This document shows, one piece after another, positions 1 through 9,851 of a stretch of DNA of 64,000 nt. How positions within the stretch are numbered: the first letter of the stretch is position 1; every line of letters starts with the position of its first letter. The translations under genes were made by a program, and so were the position numbers. Under the pieces are notes generated by a model. That model was not told the origin of the DNA and ran no database searches. It saw nothing but the letters and a program-made list of their open reading frames with translations. Location of the stretch: contig JAVBLI010000016.1 of assembly GCA_031553595.1 (NCBI GenBank), forward strand, positions 186,001-250,000. Direction: 5' to 3'. This DNA comes from RGIG3701 sp031553595 (GTDB lineage: Bacteria; Planctomycetota; Planctomycetia; Pirellulales; Thermoguttaceae).

Positions 1-3000
1 TAACCGCTGTCGTCCTGCTTGTTGCCGTTGCTTTGCCATGTAATGACGAAGTCCCCGGCGGGCGACATCGCCACAGAGCTGTAGCGCTGCGTGCCGGCGG
101 TCTCGTCGTTGACGCGGAAAGCGTTGCTATCCGCTTTTTCGTTGATCAGGACGCTCTTCGGCTGGCCGTTGAGGGAGTAAAGACGCGCGTAAACGTTCCA
201 GTCATCCTTGCCGGCCGAGGTGAGGTCTTTCTGCGACCACGTGACGACGAAATCGGTTGTGCCGTAAAATCCGTCTTCACGATAGATGTCGATTCCCGTT
301 CCGGAGAGAGCCACCGACGCGAATTCGACTTTCGTGGCTCGGAACTTTTGGCCGGCCTTGATCGCCGCGTTGTATTGGTCGATCTGGTCGGTAACGCGGA
401 TGACTTTCGAGCCCTGTTCGTCCGTGCTGCGGTCACCGTCTTCCGACGACCACTTCATGTAGTCGATGCGGGCGTAAATATCGTAAATCGTGTTCCCGTA
501 GCTGTCTTTCAGGATGTTACCGGCCGCGTCGCGATAAAAACTCGTCCAGACCGTCACGGTGTCGCCTTCATGGCTGGAGGCGATGGCCGTGGGCGACCAG
601 TTCGTGTTGTTGTTGTTGGACACCTCGGCAAAGTAGCCGTCCACCGGAACGGGAACGTCGCCAGTGATCAGCGGGTCGTTCGGATCGTTCACCAGCGACG
701 GCGTTTTGTCGGCGGTGAAGAGATAGAAATCTCGCTGCCAATCGTCGCCGTTGGGCTCGAAGCCGGTACGGCCCAGCGGGTTGCCGTTGACGTCGGTCAT
801 GGAGTTACGGGCGATAAGCGTGTAGGCACCGTCCTTGAGCATGTCCACGTCGACGATCGCCGAGTTGAACGTGATGACGGCTTCCCATTTGTTCGAACCG
901 CCCTCGCCGGTGTAGTTCATGCTTTCGTTGTTGCCGAACGTGATCTTTTCAATCGCGCCGGAGATTTCCACTCCGTCGAACAGCAGAGCCCAGTTGGCGG
1001 GGTTCGTCACGCTCTGCTCCCAATAACGGGCCAGGACGGAAGCCGCCTGATCTTTGCGGATGTTGTCGTAATTTCGCATTTCCTCGTCAAACGTGACGAC
1101 GATCGTATTCGAATCGCCGAAGTCGGAAGACGAAATCTGCTTGCCTTCGCTGATGAGCTTGCCGTCGAGGGTTGCGATACCGGTCACGCGCGGGCCGGCG
1201 GTGTCGGTCGATTCCTTGAACACGCGGTGGAAAATATTCGTGTTGGCCAGGTAGGCGGTGCTTTCCGTATAGTATCCCCGGGTGTACTGCTCGTACTGCG
1301 TCCAGAGCAGGCCGAAATCGCCGTCCGGCGTCATGGCGATATTGACATACGCCTGGTCTGTACCGGAGTTGCCAATAACGAATTCGTCGATATCGTAATA
1401 GACGTTGTTCAGCGTTCGGCCTTTGGTCACCTCCGTCGCACGGGCAAAACGATACTCGGGGAACAGCTCTGGCTGGTTCTCGCCGCCGCGCCCGTTGTTG
1501 AACTCCCAGTGGAATTCGATCATCGGAATATCCTCCCCGATGTTCGCGGGGAAGAAGACGGAATACGAATGTTCGCCGGTCAAGGGATCGTACTCGTGCT
1601 CGACGGTTACGTTGGCGTAGCCCCATCCGCCGAGAAGCTGCGCGATGGTGGTTGCCAGCGTCGTCCATCCGGCGTCGTTGGGGTTGATGATCATTTGGTC
1701 GCTGATATAAATCTGCAGGCCCTGGCCGGTGGTATTTCCGCCGATGCTGATGCCGATGTACCCGGGGGTGATGTTTCCACCGCGGGTCGGGAAGACCAGC
1801 CGCTGCTCTTCGACCAGCAGGACGGTTCCCCGCCGCTGGGCAAGCGCCACGTCGGTGTCGTGGACGTCGCCCTGGAACTGGATTTCGAAGATGACGTCGT
1901 ACGCTTCGATTCCCGTGGCCTCGGGATAGAGCCGCCATTCGGTGCCCTGGCGCAACTGGATTTCGGCCGGCATGACCCAGCGCACTTCCACCGGGCCGTC
2001 ATAGTCGTAGGCTTCGGGCCACATGTAGCCGGTGCACAGCGCATTGGCCAGCGCTTTTTCGATCGCCTCAGCCGTTTCGTTGACGATCAGCACGTACTGG
2101 CCGTTGGCCGTCATGACGTACGTTCCGTCGTCGTTCATGTCGTAAACCGGATTGAACGTGACGTCGACGGCTCCCCACGGCGTGCCGACGCGCATCGTCA
2201 TCTGGGTCCAGACACGCCACGGGCTGTGATCGAAATACAGATAATACATCGAGTTCGCCCCGTCACGGGTCGCGTTACCGACGTTGTCCGACGAAAGGAT
2301 GGTCGTGCCGCCGATGCCGGGGACGTATTGGTCGGTATTTTTCAGCGCGTCGAGCATCGTAAACATCACGCCGTTGGCTTCGCCGCGGAGCGAACGGAAG
2401 ACTTTGTTCAGCGCCGTGCGGAGCCGGCCGAGCTGCTCATCGGAGGCCCCGACGGACTGGGCGTAGGCCATGATGCCGTTGATCATGCTGTCCACATCGC
2501 CGTTCGAACGGGCTTTGACCAGGCCGTCGGCGCCGTAGAGCACGACATAATAACCGTCTTCGTCCGGACCGGCCGGATCAAGCGGACCGTAGGTGAATGT
2601 TTCGAAATAATCGGCGGCGTATTCCGCGTCGGCCACGGGGTTGAAGAAGGCCCGAAGGTCGGCATTTTTGGTCGCGCTGATCTCTTTGGCGAAGAGGCTC
2701 ATGTATTGGGCCCGCTGCAGCGCCGTGGGGTTGCGGGGCCAGATGTTTTCGTTAGTGTCCGGGCCGTAACCGTAATACGCGACCACAAAATCGCCGTCGG
2801 CGTCCATCCCGATTTTACCGTCGTACTGCCCGCCGCACCACAGGGTGTCGGACGTGATGTCGAACGAAGCGCTGTTGACACGGAATTCGTCCAAAATAAC
2901 GGTGCGTGTCGCGTCGCCGAATCCGTCTCCGGAGATGGGACGGTCGATGCCGTACATCTTCGCGTAAACACCGGTGGTGGTCACCCCCAAATGGGTGTCC

Positions 3001-5216
3001 GTATCTTTCGTGGCACAGACGGAAATCGCATAATAGGTGCGGTAAACCTGCGCGTCGTCGACGACATAGCCCGTCGTGAAATCGATTGACGGCGCCCATC
3101 CGCCCAGCGCCTGGGGCATGTCGAAAAGATAAATGCCGTTGTCCCCGTTATTAAATCCTGGGCTTCCCGCGTCGTCGGTACCCAGAAGCAGCGTGTTTCC
3201 TTCCGGTTCGTAAATGGAGTAATAAACGGCGCCGGGAGACAAGGCCCCCTGCTGTTCCTCGATGCCCATACGATAATAGGTGTTCATCGCCGCCTGGGCA
3301 TTATCGACCCACACCCACGCGATACCGAAATACCCGTCGTCGTTCATGGCCACGGTGGGATACACGGCTTCGCCCGTCAACTCGCGGTCGACACGGAACG
3401 TGGAACCCACGGCCACCCCGTCGCTGTTGAAACGCTGGGCGTAAATTCCATTGAAATAACTGACTTCCTGCCCCGTCTGGGCCCAGACGATGACGAAATT
3501 ACCGTCCTCGTCAATCGCTACGTCGGACTGCCACTGCGCGTTGGTCGTGAAGGAGTTGACACGGAAGGAATCGCCCAGCGCCTTGACGGACTGGACGAAA
3601 TCGGCGGACTGCCCGGTCGGATTTTTCCAGGATTGTGGCTGATAGCGGCGGGCATAAACGTCGGACGTGCTGCCGGGCGTTTTCGACGGATCGGCGTCGC
3701 TGGTCCACGTGATGACGAACTCGCCGTCCGCATCCATCGCCACCGACGGCGCAAACTGCGCTTTGAACAGCGGTAAACCGGAATACGGATCGTAACCCTC
3801 GAATTCGTTGACCTGGAATTCGGGGCTGCACTCCTTGATCGTCGTCACCGTGACCTCGGGGGACGCGGTGTATTCGTTTTTCTGGGAGTCCATCACCGAA
3901 CTGACGATCACCAGCGGCTGATCCTGCTTGCCGGAAGAGTTGACGAACGTGATGTCGAACGCCAGCACCGCCTCGCCGTTGACCGTGACGCCCTGCACCG
4001 GAACGACATTGACTTCCGGCACGGCGGCGCGGATCATCAGCGGCATCTGCGCCGGCCCGATGGTCAGGCTAATCTGGTCGGGAGATGGGAAGAAAACCGG
4101 GCCTGTGCCGTAATACTGGCGGAAGAGCTCGATCTGCGTTTTGATCTGCGCGGCGGTAATTGCCGGGTCGGTGGGATGCACCGCGATGTTGGAAATGGTA
4201 AACGCGTTGCGCACCATCTCGATATCCACGGACGGGAGGAACGTGGCATTCACGCTGAGGCTGACAATTTCAGCGGTGATCAGTTCCTGGGCCACGCCGG
4301 CCGGGCCGAATTCCACGGTAAACTCGCGGGGATTGGTGGCTGTCACCTGGGCGTTGGCCAACGCGCTACCGGCATTGGCGCCGAGGTCCTGCAGGGCGAT
4401 TTGCAGCAGCCGTGCGTTTTCCGCCGCGCCGAGAGATTCGATGTAATGGAAGTCGGTGAACTGGCCGCCAAAGGAAAACCGCACCTGGGTGAGGTTGATG
4501 TTGGCGTTGGTCATGCCGTCGCCATACGGGGTGATAGGCGTGGAATTAAACGTGATCTTCTGCTGGCATGATCCGCCGAGTGTGAGAGAAAGACGCCCGA
4601 CGCCGGCTTTGGCCGAGCCGTCCGCGTTCTGGACGACATCCACCGGGAGCGTAATCCGCTGCACCTCGTCGGTCAGATAACGGGCATAAATATTATAGTC
4701 GATCATGACCGCGCCGGTTTCCGGGTCGATGTATCCGCCGGTGTCGATGTCGATGAGACGCACGTCGATGGTCGTGTCGTATTGCTCAATGTAATACGCC
4801 GCGGCGGTGGACTTCAGACGGCTTTTATACTCCGCCTCGGTCTCGCCGGCTCTCTGCACGATCTGCGTGCCGGAACGGTCAATGTAATAACCGGGAAGAT
4901 AGTATTTTTCGCTGTTTTCATTGGCGATCAGCACATAATCGCCACGCGTCCAGACGGCCACCATGTCGCCGTCGTTGTTGGCGGCCAGGGCAGAGCCGTT
5001 GGTCTCGGTCGACTGGTAGTCGCTGATGCTGGTGTTCACCCGTACATCGTACCACGTGGTCGGCGAAACCGAAAGCATGATGCGATCCTCCAGCGTGTCG
5101 ACCGCAAGCCGCTTCGCCAGTTTCTCCGTTTTTCTGGTTGCTTTTTTTGCGCCTCCAAGCATGTTCCCAAGCCCTGAAATCATCTTCTTCAGATTAGACG
5201 TTGCAAACAGTGACAT
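1..5216 (-). CDS. Giant surface/extracellular protein with LEPR-XLL-like N-terminus (partial, C-terminus outside window)
   Basis: Continuous reading frame from ATG at 5216 down to the left edge, about 1,738 codons with no stop. A weak AGGAA ribosome site lies upstream. A basic, hydroxyl-rich N-terminus is followed at about residues 40-50 by LEDRIMLS, a variant of the LEPR-XLL motif that marks many very large secreted planctomycete proteins. The body contains recurring units of the type DxDGDFVITW (for example DADGEFVITW, DEDGNFVIVW, SPAGDFVITW), each close to a VYARRY- or IYAQRF-like strand. This implies a repeated beta-rich fold. A segment with VVTFDEEM resembles SbsA-type Ig-like domains. 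No enzyme motif is visible. Export and surface location are inferred from family precedent. Substrate or partner is unknown. The frame is certain; the function is not. Confidence 0.9.
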   Translation of the reverse strand, partial: MSLFATSNLKKMISGLGNMLGGAKKATRKTEKLAKRLAVDTLEDRIMLSVSPTTWYDVRVNTSISDYQSTETNGSALAANNDGDMVAVWTRGDYVLIANENSEKYYLPGYYIDRSGTQIVQRAGETEAEYKSRLKSTAAAYYIEQYDTTIDVRLIDIDTGGYIDPETGAVMIDYNIYARYLTDEVQRITLPVDVVQNADGSAKAGVGRLSLTLGGSCQQKITFNSTPITPYGDGMTNANINLTQVRFSFGGQFTDFHYIESLGAAENARLLQIALQDLGANAGSALANAQVTATNPREFTVEFGPAGVAQELITAEIVSLSVNATFLPSVDIEMVRNAFTISNIAVHPTDPAITAAQIKTQIELFRQYYGTGPVFFPSPDQISLTIGPAQMPLMIRAAVPEVNVVPVQGVTVNGEAVLAFDITFVNSSGKQDQPLVIVSSVMDSQKNEYTASPEVTVTTIKECSPEFQVNEFEGYDPYSGLPLFKAQFAPSVAMDADGEFVITWTSDADPSKTPGSTSDVYARRYQPQSWKNPTGQSADFVQSVKALGDSFRVNSFTTNAQWQSDVAIDEDGNFVIVWAQTGQEVSYFNGIYAQRFNSDGVAVGSTFRVDRELTGEAVYPTVAMNDDGYFGIAWVWVDNAQAAMNTYYRMGIEEQQGALSPGAVYYSIYEPEGNTLLLGTDDAGSPGFNNGDNGIYLFDMPQALGGWAPSIDFTTGYVVDDAQVYRTYYAISVCATKDTDTHLGVTTTGVYAKMYGIDRPISGDGFGDATRTVILDEFRVNSASFDITSDTLWCGGQYDGKIGMDADGDFVVAYYGYGPDTNENIWPRNPTALQRAQYMSLFAKEISATKNADLRAFFNPVADAEYAADYFETFTYGPLDPAGPDEDGYYVVLYGADGLVKARSNGDVDSMINGIMAYAQSVGASDEQLGRLRTALNKVFRSLRGEANGVMFTMLDALKNTDQYVPGIGGTTILSSDNVGNATRDGANSMYYLYFDHSPWRVWTQMTMRVGTPWGAVDVTFNPVYDMNDDGTYVMTANGQYVLIVNETAEAIEKALANALCTGYMWPEAYDYDGPVEVRWVMPAEIQLRQGTEWRLYPEATGIEAYDVIFEIQFQGDVHDTDVALAQRRGTVLLVEEQRLVFPTRGGNITPGYIGISIGGNTTGQGLQIYISDQMIINPNDAGWTTLATTIAQLLGGWGYANVTVEHEYDPLTGEHSYSVFFPANIGEDIPMIEFHWEFNNGRGGENQPELFPEYRFARATEVTKGRTLNNVYYDIDEFVIGNSGTDQAYVNIAMTPDGDFGLLWTQYEQYTRGYYTESTAYLANTNIFHRVFKESTDTAGPRVTGIATLDGKLISEGKQISSSDFGDSNTIVVTFDEEMRNYDNIRKDQAASVLARYWEQSVTNPANWALLFDGVEISGAIEKITFGNNESMNYTGEGGSNKWEAVITFNSAIVDVDMLKDGAYTLIARNSMTDVNGNPLGRTGFEPNGDDWQRDFYLFTADKTPSLVNDPNDPLITGDVPVPVDGYFAEVSNNNNTNWSPTAIASSHEGDTVTVWTSFYRDAAGNILKDSYGNTIYDIYARIDYMKWSSEDGDRSTDEQGSKVIRVTDQIDQYNAAIKAGQKFRATKVEFASVALSGTGIDIYREDGFYGTTDFVVTWSQKDLTSAGKDDWNVYARLYSLNGQPKSVLINEKADSNAFRVNDETAGTQRYSSVAMSPAGDFVITWQSNGNKQDDSG

Positions 5217-5393
5217 CTTACTATTCCTTACATGGTTTAATGTGAAACCCCGTGTCGTGAACCAGGGAATTCGTATCGCCGTATAGATCATAATAGATCG
5301 AACGGCGGATACAATCATACCGCAAAGCAGGCGAAAACCTGTTCCCGGTACAGTTCACGATCCGGTTACGGATATTATTTTTCTCTTATATAT

Positions 5394-5423
5394 ATTATAG
5401 TCTCGCTGCCCCGTCGCCCGCAA
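5394..5423 (-). promoter_or_regulatory. Sigma70-like promoter of the surface-protein gene
   Basis: On the minus strand TTGCGG (5423-5418) and TATAAT (5399-5394) are separated by 18 bases. This lies about 180 bases upstream of the ATG at 5216. The same TTGCGG -35 hexamer occurs at 9764 and 16307. Predicted from sequence only. Confidence 0.55.
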
Positions 5424-5451
5424 GGGGAACTGAGGACGGCAAGCCCATTTT

Positions 5452-6549
5452 TCAATCTCGAATTTCATTTTCCGGCCGAAGCCACCAGGAGGACCGCTCG
5501 GTGGTAATCGCCTCGTGGCACGCCGGATTGGCGGTGGTGAGGATGGCTGCCCGACGCGCATTGGGCAGCACCCGCACGTCGTAAATCTCCTCGCAGCCCT
5601 CGGTAAATTCAAAAATACCTTCCGTTTTACCTGTCAAAACATTCACAACTGCTACGCCGCAAAGCAGCTTTTGGTTCTTGTTTTGGAGTGGTAAATTACC
5701 AAAAATATGTCGTTCGCGTATTTTAGATAAACCTATAATGGCGTAATTCCCGAAAAAATCCAGTCCGCGAAGGTAGCCTGGCAGGACGGAAACGATTTTC
5801 GTTTCCCAATTATTGGGGTTCGCGACCCACAATTCACCGGCGCCGGAATTCAAAAACCAGAGGGTCTGGCGGTAATAACGCGGTGAGTGGGGCATGCATA
5901 AACCGTCGAGGACGATTTCATTGGTGCGGATGTCCATCAGCAGGCCGCCCTTGGCTTTGTTGGCACGCCATCCGCCGGCGGTGTCGGTTTTTCCCAGCAT
6001 GGTTGCGTAACTTGCCACGCCGTCGACCAGGGCCACGCCGTTGAGATGACAGCGGTCTTCCGGAACGATATCCGTTACGAAAGGCGGATTCCAGACCGGC
6101 GCGAAGTGGAAGCGGAAGCTCGGCCGGGCGAGGCAGGAAAAGCGGGTGTTGACAATTAGAACGCCCATGGAATCGAAAAGCACGTCGTGGATGTTCAACT
6201 CGCCGGTATACCAGGTTGTGCGGGGGAGATAGCACGCATCATACTCGCCATGATTTTGAGGGTCGAATTCGTAGGCCAAAACCTTGGAATTCGTGAACAG
6301 CGTGATTTCACGGCGCGAGGCCACCAGAAGCTGGTCGTTGTGGTACGCCACCCCCAGCGGTTTGTCGAAATTCCGCATGTTGAGCGTCACCTGCCGACCG
6401 TCCCACCCGATAAACGCCAGCTTCCCGGCCTGGTACGTCGAGACGATCAGACTGCCGCCAAGCTGCGACATCCACTGCTTGAAATCGTCACTGACCTGAC
6501 AATTGACCGATATTTGCTGCTCGCTGGAGGCGTTGTTTTTCGTATTCAT
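5452..6549 (-). CDS. TIGR03032 family protein
   Basis: A 365-residue protein without signal peptide. It matches the TIGR03032 family by its N-terminal GGSLIVSTYQAGKL segment, the central NIHDV and RCHLNGVAL segments and the LCMPHSPR motif. The repeated short beta segments suggest a propeller-like fold. The family is conserved in planctomycetes and other bacteria and has no established activity. A GTG twelve bases upstream is in frame, but the GGGGAGG sequence sits between it and the ATG at 6549, so I take the ATG as start. It is divergent from the TraB-like gene across a 388-base AT-rich spacer. Confidence 0.85.
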   Translation of the reverse strand: MNTKNNASSEQQISVNCQVSDDFKQWMSQLGGSLIVSTYQAGKLAFIGWDGRQVTLNMRNFDKPLGVAYHNDQLLVASRREITLFTNSKVLAYEFDPQNHGEYDACYLPRTTWYTGELNIHDVLFDSMGVLIVNTRFSCLARPSFRFHFAPVWNPPFVTDIVPEDRCHLNGVALVDGVASYATMLGKTDTAGGWRANKAKGGLLMDIRTNEIVLDGLCMPHSPRYYRQTLWFLNSGAGELWVANPNNWETKIVSVLPGYLRGLDFFGNYAIIGLSKIRERHIFGNLPLQNKNQKLLCGVAVVNVLTGKTEGIFEFTEGCEEIYDVRVLPNARRAAILTTANPACHEAITTERSSWWLRPENEIRD

Positions 6550-6937
6550 CGGCCTCCCCACTCGAATGGTTTCATGAGCGATAATCCTTTATTTCTTTTC
6601 CCGGCTGACTGCGCGGGTTGAAATCCTTCAAAACCCCGCCCGACAAAAGGTAAAAATTTTTGTTTTTCACTAAAATTTGCGTCGCTCGGCTTGGCAAAAC
6701 ATGCGCCGCCGATTATCATTGAAATAACATTGCCGCGAACATGGGGAATGGGACACGAAATCAGGGCGTGCCTGCTTCGCTCGTTCCGCATGCGAATGTA
6801 GCTGGCATAAAATTTTTTCCGGGATTCAACTATATAATCGGTAGATTCTGTATAAAAGTCGATAATCTTTATTATAATAATCGGCGAAACGGCAGTGTTT
6901 CCTCGAAAAAATCCTAAAAATCGGAAAGGTTGTGAAT
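6550..6937. other. Divergent intergenic region, 388 bases, AT-rich
   Basis: Separates the TIGR03032 gene (minus) from the TraB-like gene (plus). The right half contains several TATAAT-like hexamers near 6833 and 6872 and a short direct repeat of ATAATCGG. I could not pair these with a good -35 box. No ORF or RNA gene is recognised. Confidence 0.5.
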
Positions 6938-7945
6938 ATGAGACGCGGTATTTTATCTATTTGTTCCATATTGACGCCAGTTTTTTTGCTGCTCGGCTCC
7001 TCCGCCATTTTAATTTATGCGGATCAGGAAAATGCGTCCGAGAATTGTCAGGCTGGATGGGTGCAAAAAACGGAAGAAGCGCAAAAGGGTGTAGCTGCGG
7101 ACAGCCCCGCAGTGGAAAATGGCCTCGCCGATACGACGAAAAAGAAGAAATCCGCAGATACGGAGATTTTTGTTCGAATCCAGAAAAATGACCTCGGCCA
7201 GGACACCGCCTTGGAGACTTCCATGGTGACTTACCGTTCGGAAAATGAAAACCTGGAAGTGACGCTCATCGGGGCGATTCATCTCGGCGAAAAGGCATAT
7301 TACGAAGAATTGAATACGAATTTCAAAAATTATGATGTCGTGCTGTATGAAGTCGTCGCGGAAGAGGGTACGCGTCCGGGCGGCGTGGCAGAACGAAACG
7401 GGAGTATTATTTCGCTGTTGCAGTATTCAATGGCGAGGGCCATGAATTTGGAGTTTCAGTTGCACTACATTGATTATTCGCCCGAAAATATGGTTCATGC
7501 GGACATGACGCCGCAGGAATTTTCGGATGCCATGAAGGCGCGGCAGGAGAGTTTCCTGACGATGTACCTGCGGACGGTGGGGTACGCGATCGGAAATCAA
7601 AATGCCCGGCAGGACGCGAAACAGGTTTTGGCGGATGCGCAAAATCTGCGGGAATTGGCGTTCGGCCAAAATAAAAGCCTGACTCTGAAACGGATGATGG
7701 CGACGGAAATGGGTGATTTGAATCAGTCGATCGCCCCGATTGAAGGCAAGGACGGATCGGCCATCCTCACTGACCGGAACGCGAAAGTCGTGCGGATTCT
7801 CCGGGAGCAGATGGACGCGGGGAAGCAGAAAATCGCGATTTTTTACGGCGCGGCCCACTTACCGGACTTCGCCCGCCAGTTGGAAAACGAGTTCCAGCTC
7901 CAGCGCGGTGACATTCGCTGGCTGAAAGCGTGGAAGCTGGAATAA
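6938..7945 (+). CDS. TraB/GumN (Tiki-like) family secreted protein
   Basis: A 335-residue protein with an N-terminal hydrophobic segment (about residues 5-27), predicted to be exported or anchored. GAIHLG at 112-117, LYEVV with Glu at about 138, and a second GAAHLPDF motif near the C-terminus are the signature of the TraB/PrgY/GumN superfamily. That superfamily includes Tiki-type metalloproteases. The catalytic activity of this member is inferred at most. ATG 6938 is preferred over GTG 6932 because GGAAAGG ends eight bases before the ATG. Followed by an AT-rich inverted repeat that probably ends transcription towards the convergent PQQ gene. Confidence 0.75.
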   Translation: MRRGILSICSILTPVFLLLGSSAILIYADQENASENCQAGWVQKTEEAQKGVAADSPAVENGLADTTKKKKSADTEIFVRIQKNDLGQDTALETSMVTYRSENENLEVTLIGAIHLGEKAYYEELNTNFKNYDVVLYEVVAEEGTRPGGVAERNGSIISLLQYSMARAMNLEFQLHYIDYSPENMVHADMTPQEFSDAMKARQESFLTMYLRTVGYAIGNQNARQDAKQVLADAQNLRELAFGQNKSLTLKRMMATEMGDLNQSIAPIEGKDGSAILTDRNAKVVRILREQMDAGKQKIAIFYGAAHLPDFARQLENEFQLQRGDIRWLKAWKLE

Positions 7946-7946
7946 T

Positions 7947-8029
7947 TTGAAATGAGAAATAAAAAAAGAACGTACGTTCAAGCATTACAAATTTCTCATT
8001 TCTTTATTCCTCATTTCTCATTTCAATGA
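7947..8029. repeat. Imperfect inverted repeat of ATGAGAAAT-type units at convergent gene ends
   Basis: The left arm GAAATGAGAAATAAA is answered by two copies of TTTCTCATTTC on the right (8 kb boundary). This gives a long AT-rich hairpin between convergent stops at 7945 and 8031. It may act as a bidirectional terminator. It belongs to the locus-specific short tandem repeat hairpins seen throughout the window. Confidence 0.6.
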
Positions 8030-8030
8030 T

Positions 8031-9638
8031 TCACTCCCCTTCCACGGCGTATAAAAAGCCTTCGCCGGGGATGTAGAGGGTGTTTCCGGCGGCGGTGGCG
8101 GGGGCGAACATGCGGGCGGGCATGAGGATTTCGGAGAGAATTTCCGGCTTACGGCCCGCGCGAAGCGTGTAAAAGCGGCGGCGGTCGGTGCCGAGGTAAA
8201 TTTTCCCGTCGGCCACCAGCGGTTTCGCCCAGATTTCTCCTCCCAGCAGCTGGTTCCAGACTTCATCCCCGGTTTTCGTATCGTACGCGTGCAGGACGCC
8301 CCGGCGGTCCGCGACGTAAATCAGATCACCATCCGTGCTGGGCGGCGCGATGACTCCGCCGAGGATGTTTCCGGTACCCCAGCGCATCTTTCCGGTCTGC
8401 GCGTCGATGCATGCCAGCCAGGAGCGGGAGGGCTTTTTGCCGTTCCAGGATTCGTATCCGAAGAGCATGAAAATTCGCTCGGCGTTCTGCAGATCATCAA
8501 AAATCGGCGGCTGCTGGCACACATACGTTTCGCTGTGGAATCCGATTACCAGCGGCGGCACGTCTTCTTTCGGCACGGCCTGCGCCCGCGGATCGCCGTG
8601 AAACGTCCACAGGGCTTTCAGGGGCACGGGCTGCTCGCCGTTCTCACGGTAACGCCGCAGGAGTTCTTCGCGCGACGGGGCTTCCAGGGCGTACAGCACA
8701 CCGTTTCCGCCGCCGTAAAAGGTCATGTTCCGCCCGCCGACCTTTGCCATTCCCGGCGAGCACCACTGCCCGTGCACCACATTATTCCCGATTTGGAAAT
8801 CGTCTTTGGCCAGGGGGACGCCGCGCTGGGCGTCCATGATAATCAGGGACGGCGCGTCGGGGTAAATGACGTGCGAGTGTCGGCTGTCGGTACCGTTGGC
8901 GGTGCAGACGATCAGCAGGCCGTCATAATAAAGAATGTCGCAGTTATTCGTGTCGTGGGCCTGGGCGCTGAGTTCCTTGAGCATATCGTAGCGCCAGATG
9001 ATGTCGGCGTCCGTGTCGGCCACGCTCAGTGGCGGCTGCGTGTCCCGCGCGAGGGTGTAAAGCTGCGCTTCGTCGCGGAACGGGCCGGTATTTCCATTTT
9101 CCATGCCGTTTATGTCCAGGCACAGCACCTCGTTTCGCCCGGTGGTCAGGAACGCGCGATCCCCGACGATCGTCGGCGCGGCCGAAATCCCCACACAAAA
9201 CGAGTCAAAATATGGCAGCTGAGAATCTTTCGGCAGGGGAAGCTGCCAGAGAAATTTCCCGGTTTTTTCGTCGAAACACAGCAGCACGCTGCGGTCGCCG
9301 CCGCGGCGCGGGTCGTGCTCCGCGTTATTCAGCGTGCCGATCAGCACTTTTCCGTGCGTCACCACCGGGGCGGCATACGTCGGCGAGCCGATTCGCACGG
9401 CCCAGCGCACGTTCGGCCCGGTGTCCACGATTTCGTCCGTCTGCGGATCCTGCCTGCCCGGCTCGAAAGTCACGGGCAGCTTCTGCGCCCGATTCTGTTT
9501 TCCCGTAACCGCCTGGGAGTTCGCGTCATCCGCCGCGGTGCCGGCGCCGCTGGCCGACCAGAGCACCACCCCGGCAGCTCCCGCCGTCAGCAGAAGGTAC
9601 GCGAATGTCATTTTTCCGAAAGATGTGTGTTTTTTCAT
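8031..9638 (-). CDS. PQQ-like beta-propeller repeat protein
   Basis: A 535-residue protein with a basic start, a hydrophobic segment at about residues 10-35 (signal peptide or anchor), then an eight-bladed-type propeller. Visible blades include VLLCFDEKTGKFLWQLPLP, LACIDAQTGKMRWGTGN and LHAYDTKTGDEVWNQLLGG. The AxDxxTGKxxW pattern is that of PQQ_2 (pyrrolo-quinoline-quinone-like) repeats. Many planctomycete members are non-enzymatic, and no dehydrogenase calcium or Cys-Cys motif was seen. The frame extends 21 codons further upstream, but that stretch overlaps the promoter at 9690-9717, so ATG 9638 is chosen. Periplasmic location is inferred. Confidence 0.85.
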   Translation of the reverse strand: MKKHTSFGKMTFAYLLLTAGAAGVVLWSASGAGTAADDANSQAVTGKQNRAQKLPVTFEPGRQDPQTDEIVDTGPNVRWAVRIGSPTYAAPVVTHGKVLIGTLNNAEHDPRRGGDRSVLLCFDEKTGKFLWQLPLPKDSQLPYFDSFCVGISAAPTIVGDRAFLTTGRNEVLCLDINGMENGNTGPFRDEAQLYTLARDTQPPLSVADTDADIIWRYDMLKELSAQAHDTNNCDILYYDGLLIVCTANGTDSRHSHVIYPDAPSLIIMDAQRGVPLAKDDFQIGNNVVHGQWCSPGMAKVGGRNMTFYGGGNGVLYALEAPSREELLRRYRENGEQPVPLKALWTFHGDPRAQAVPKEDVPPLVIGFHSETYVCQQPPIFDDLQNAERIFMLFGYESWNGKKPSRSWLACIDAQTGKMRWGTGNILGGVIAPPSTDGDLIYVADRRGVLHAYDTKTGDEVWNQLLGGEIWAKPLVADGKIYLGTDRRRFYTLRAGRKPEILSEILMPARMFAPATAAGNTLYIPGEGFLYAVEGE

Positions 9639-9689
9639 ATCTGTTCTCAGACGGCAAAAGGTTATGTCTTGCCATTTTCTATCCTTACC

Positions 9690-9717
9690 ATTATAAACCA
9701 CCTCGCCGATCTTTCAA
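9690..9717 (-). promoter_or_regulatory. Promoter of the PQQ-repeat gene
   Basis: On the minus strand TTGAAA (9717-9712) is followed after 16 bases by TATAAT (9695-9690). The predicted transcript start is about 45 bases upstream of ATG 9638. This also excludes the longer reading frame start. Confidence 0.6.
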
Positions 9718-9763
9718 GTGACATCCATTCGCCGCCCTCTCGTTCCATCTCCGCTTCCCGGTC

Positions 9764-9791
9764 TTGCGGCGTAACGTAAAATGGATATAAT
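9764..9791 (+). promoter_or_regulatory. Promoter of the XylR-like regulator
   Basis: TTGCGG (9764-9769), 16-base spacer, TATAAT (9786-9791). The predicted start point near 9798 lies downstream of the in-frame ATG at 9795. It therefore supports translation from ATG 9852. Confidence 0.55.
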
Positions 9792-9851
9792 AGAATGTGG
9801 ATTCGTTCTCGTTATTTATCGACCATCCCCGCCACCCCCACATTCCCTCCC

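Noticed and set aside
33..3089. Long plus-strand ORF (1,018 codons)
   Set aside because: Antisense shadow of the surface-protein gene; composition is Val/Arg/Gly-rich without protein pattern, and the minus frame has clear repeated motifs.
8289..9779. Plus-strand ORF of 496 codons
   Set aside because: Antisense to the PQQ-repeat gene, His/Arg-rich, no ribosome site.
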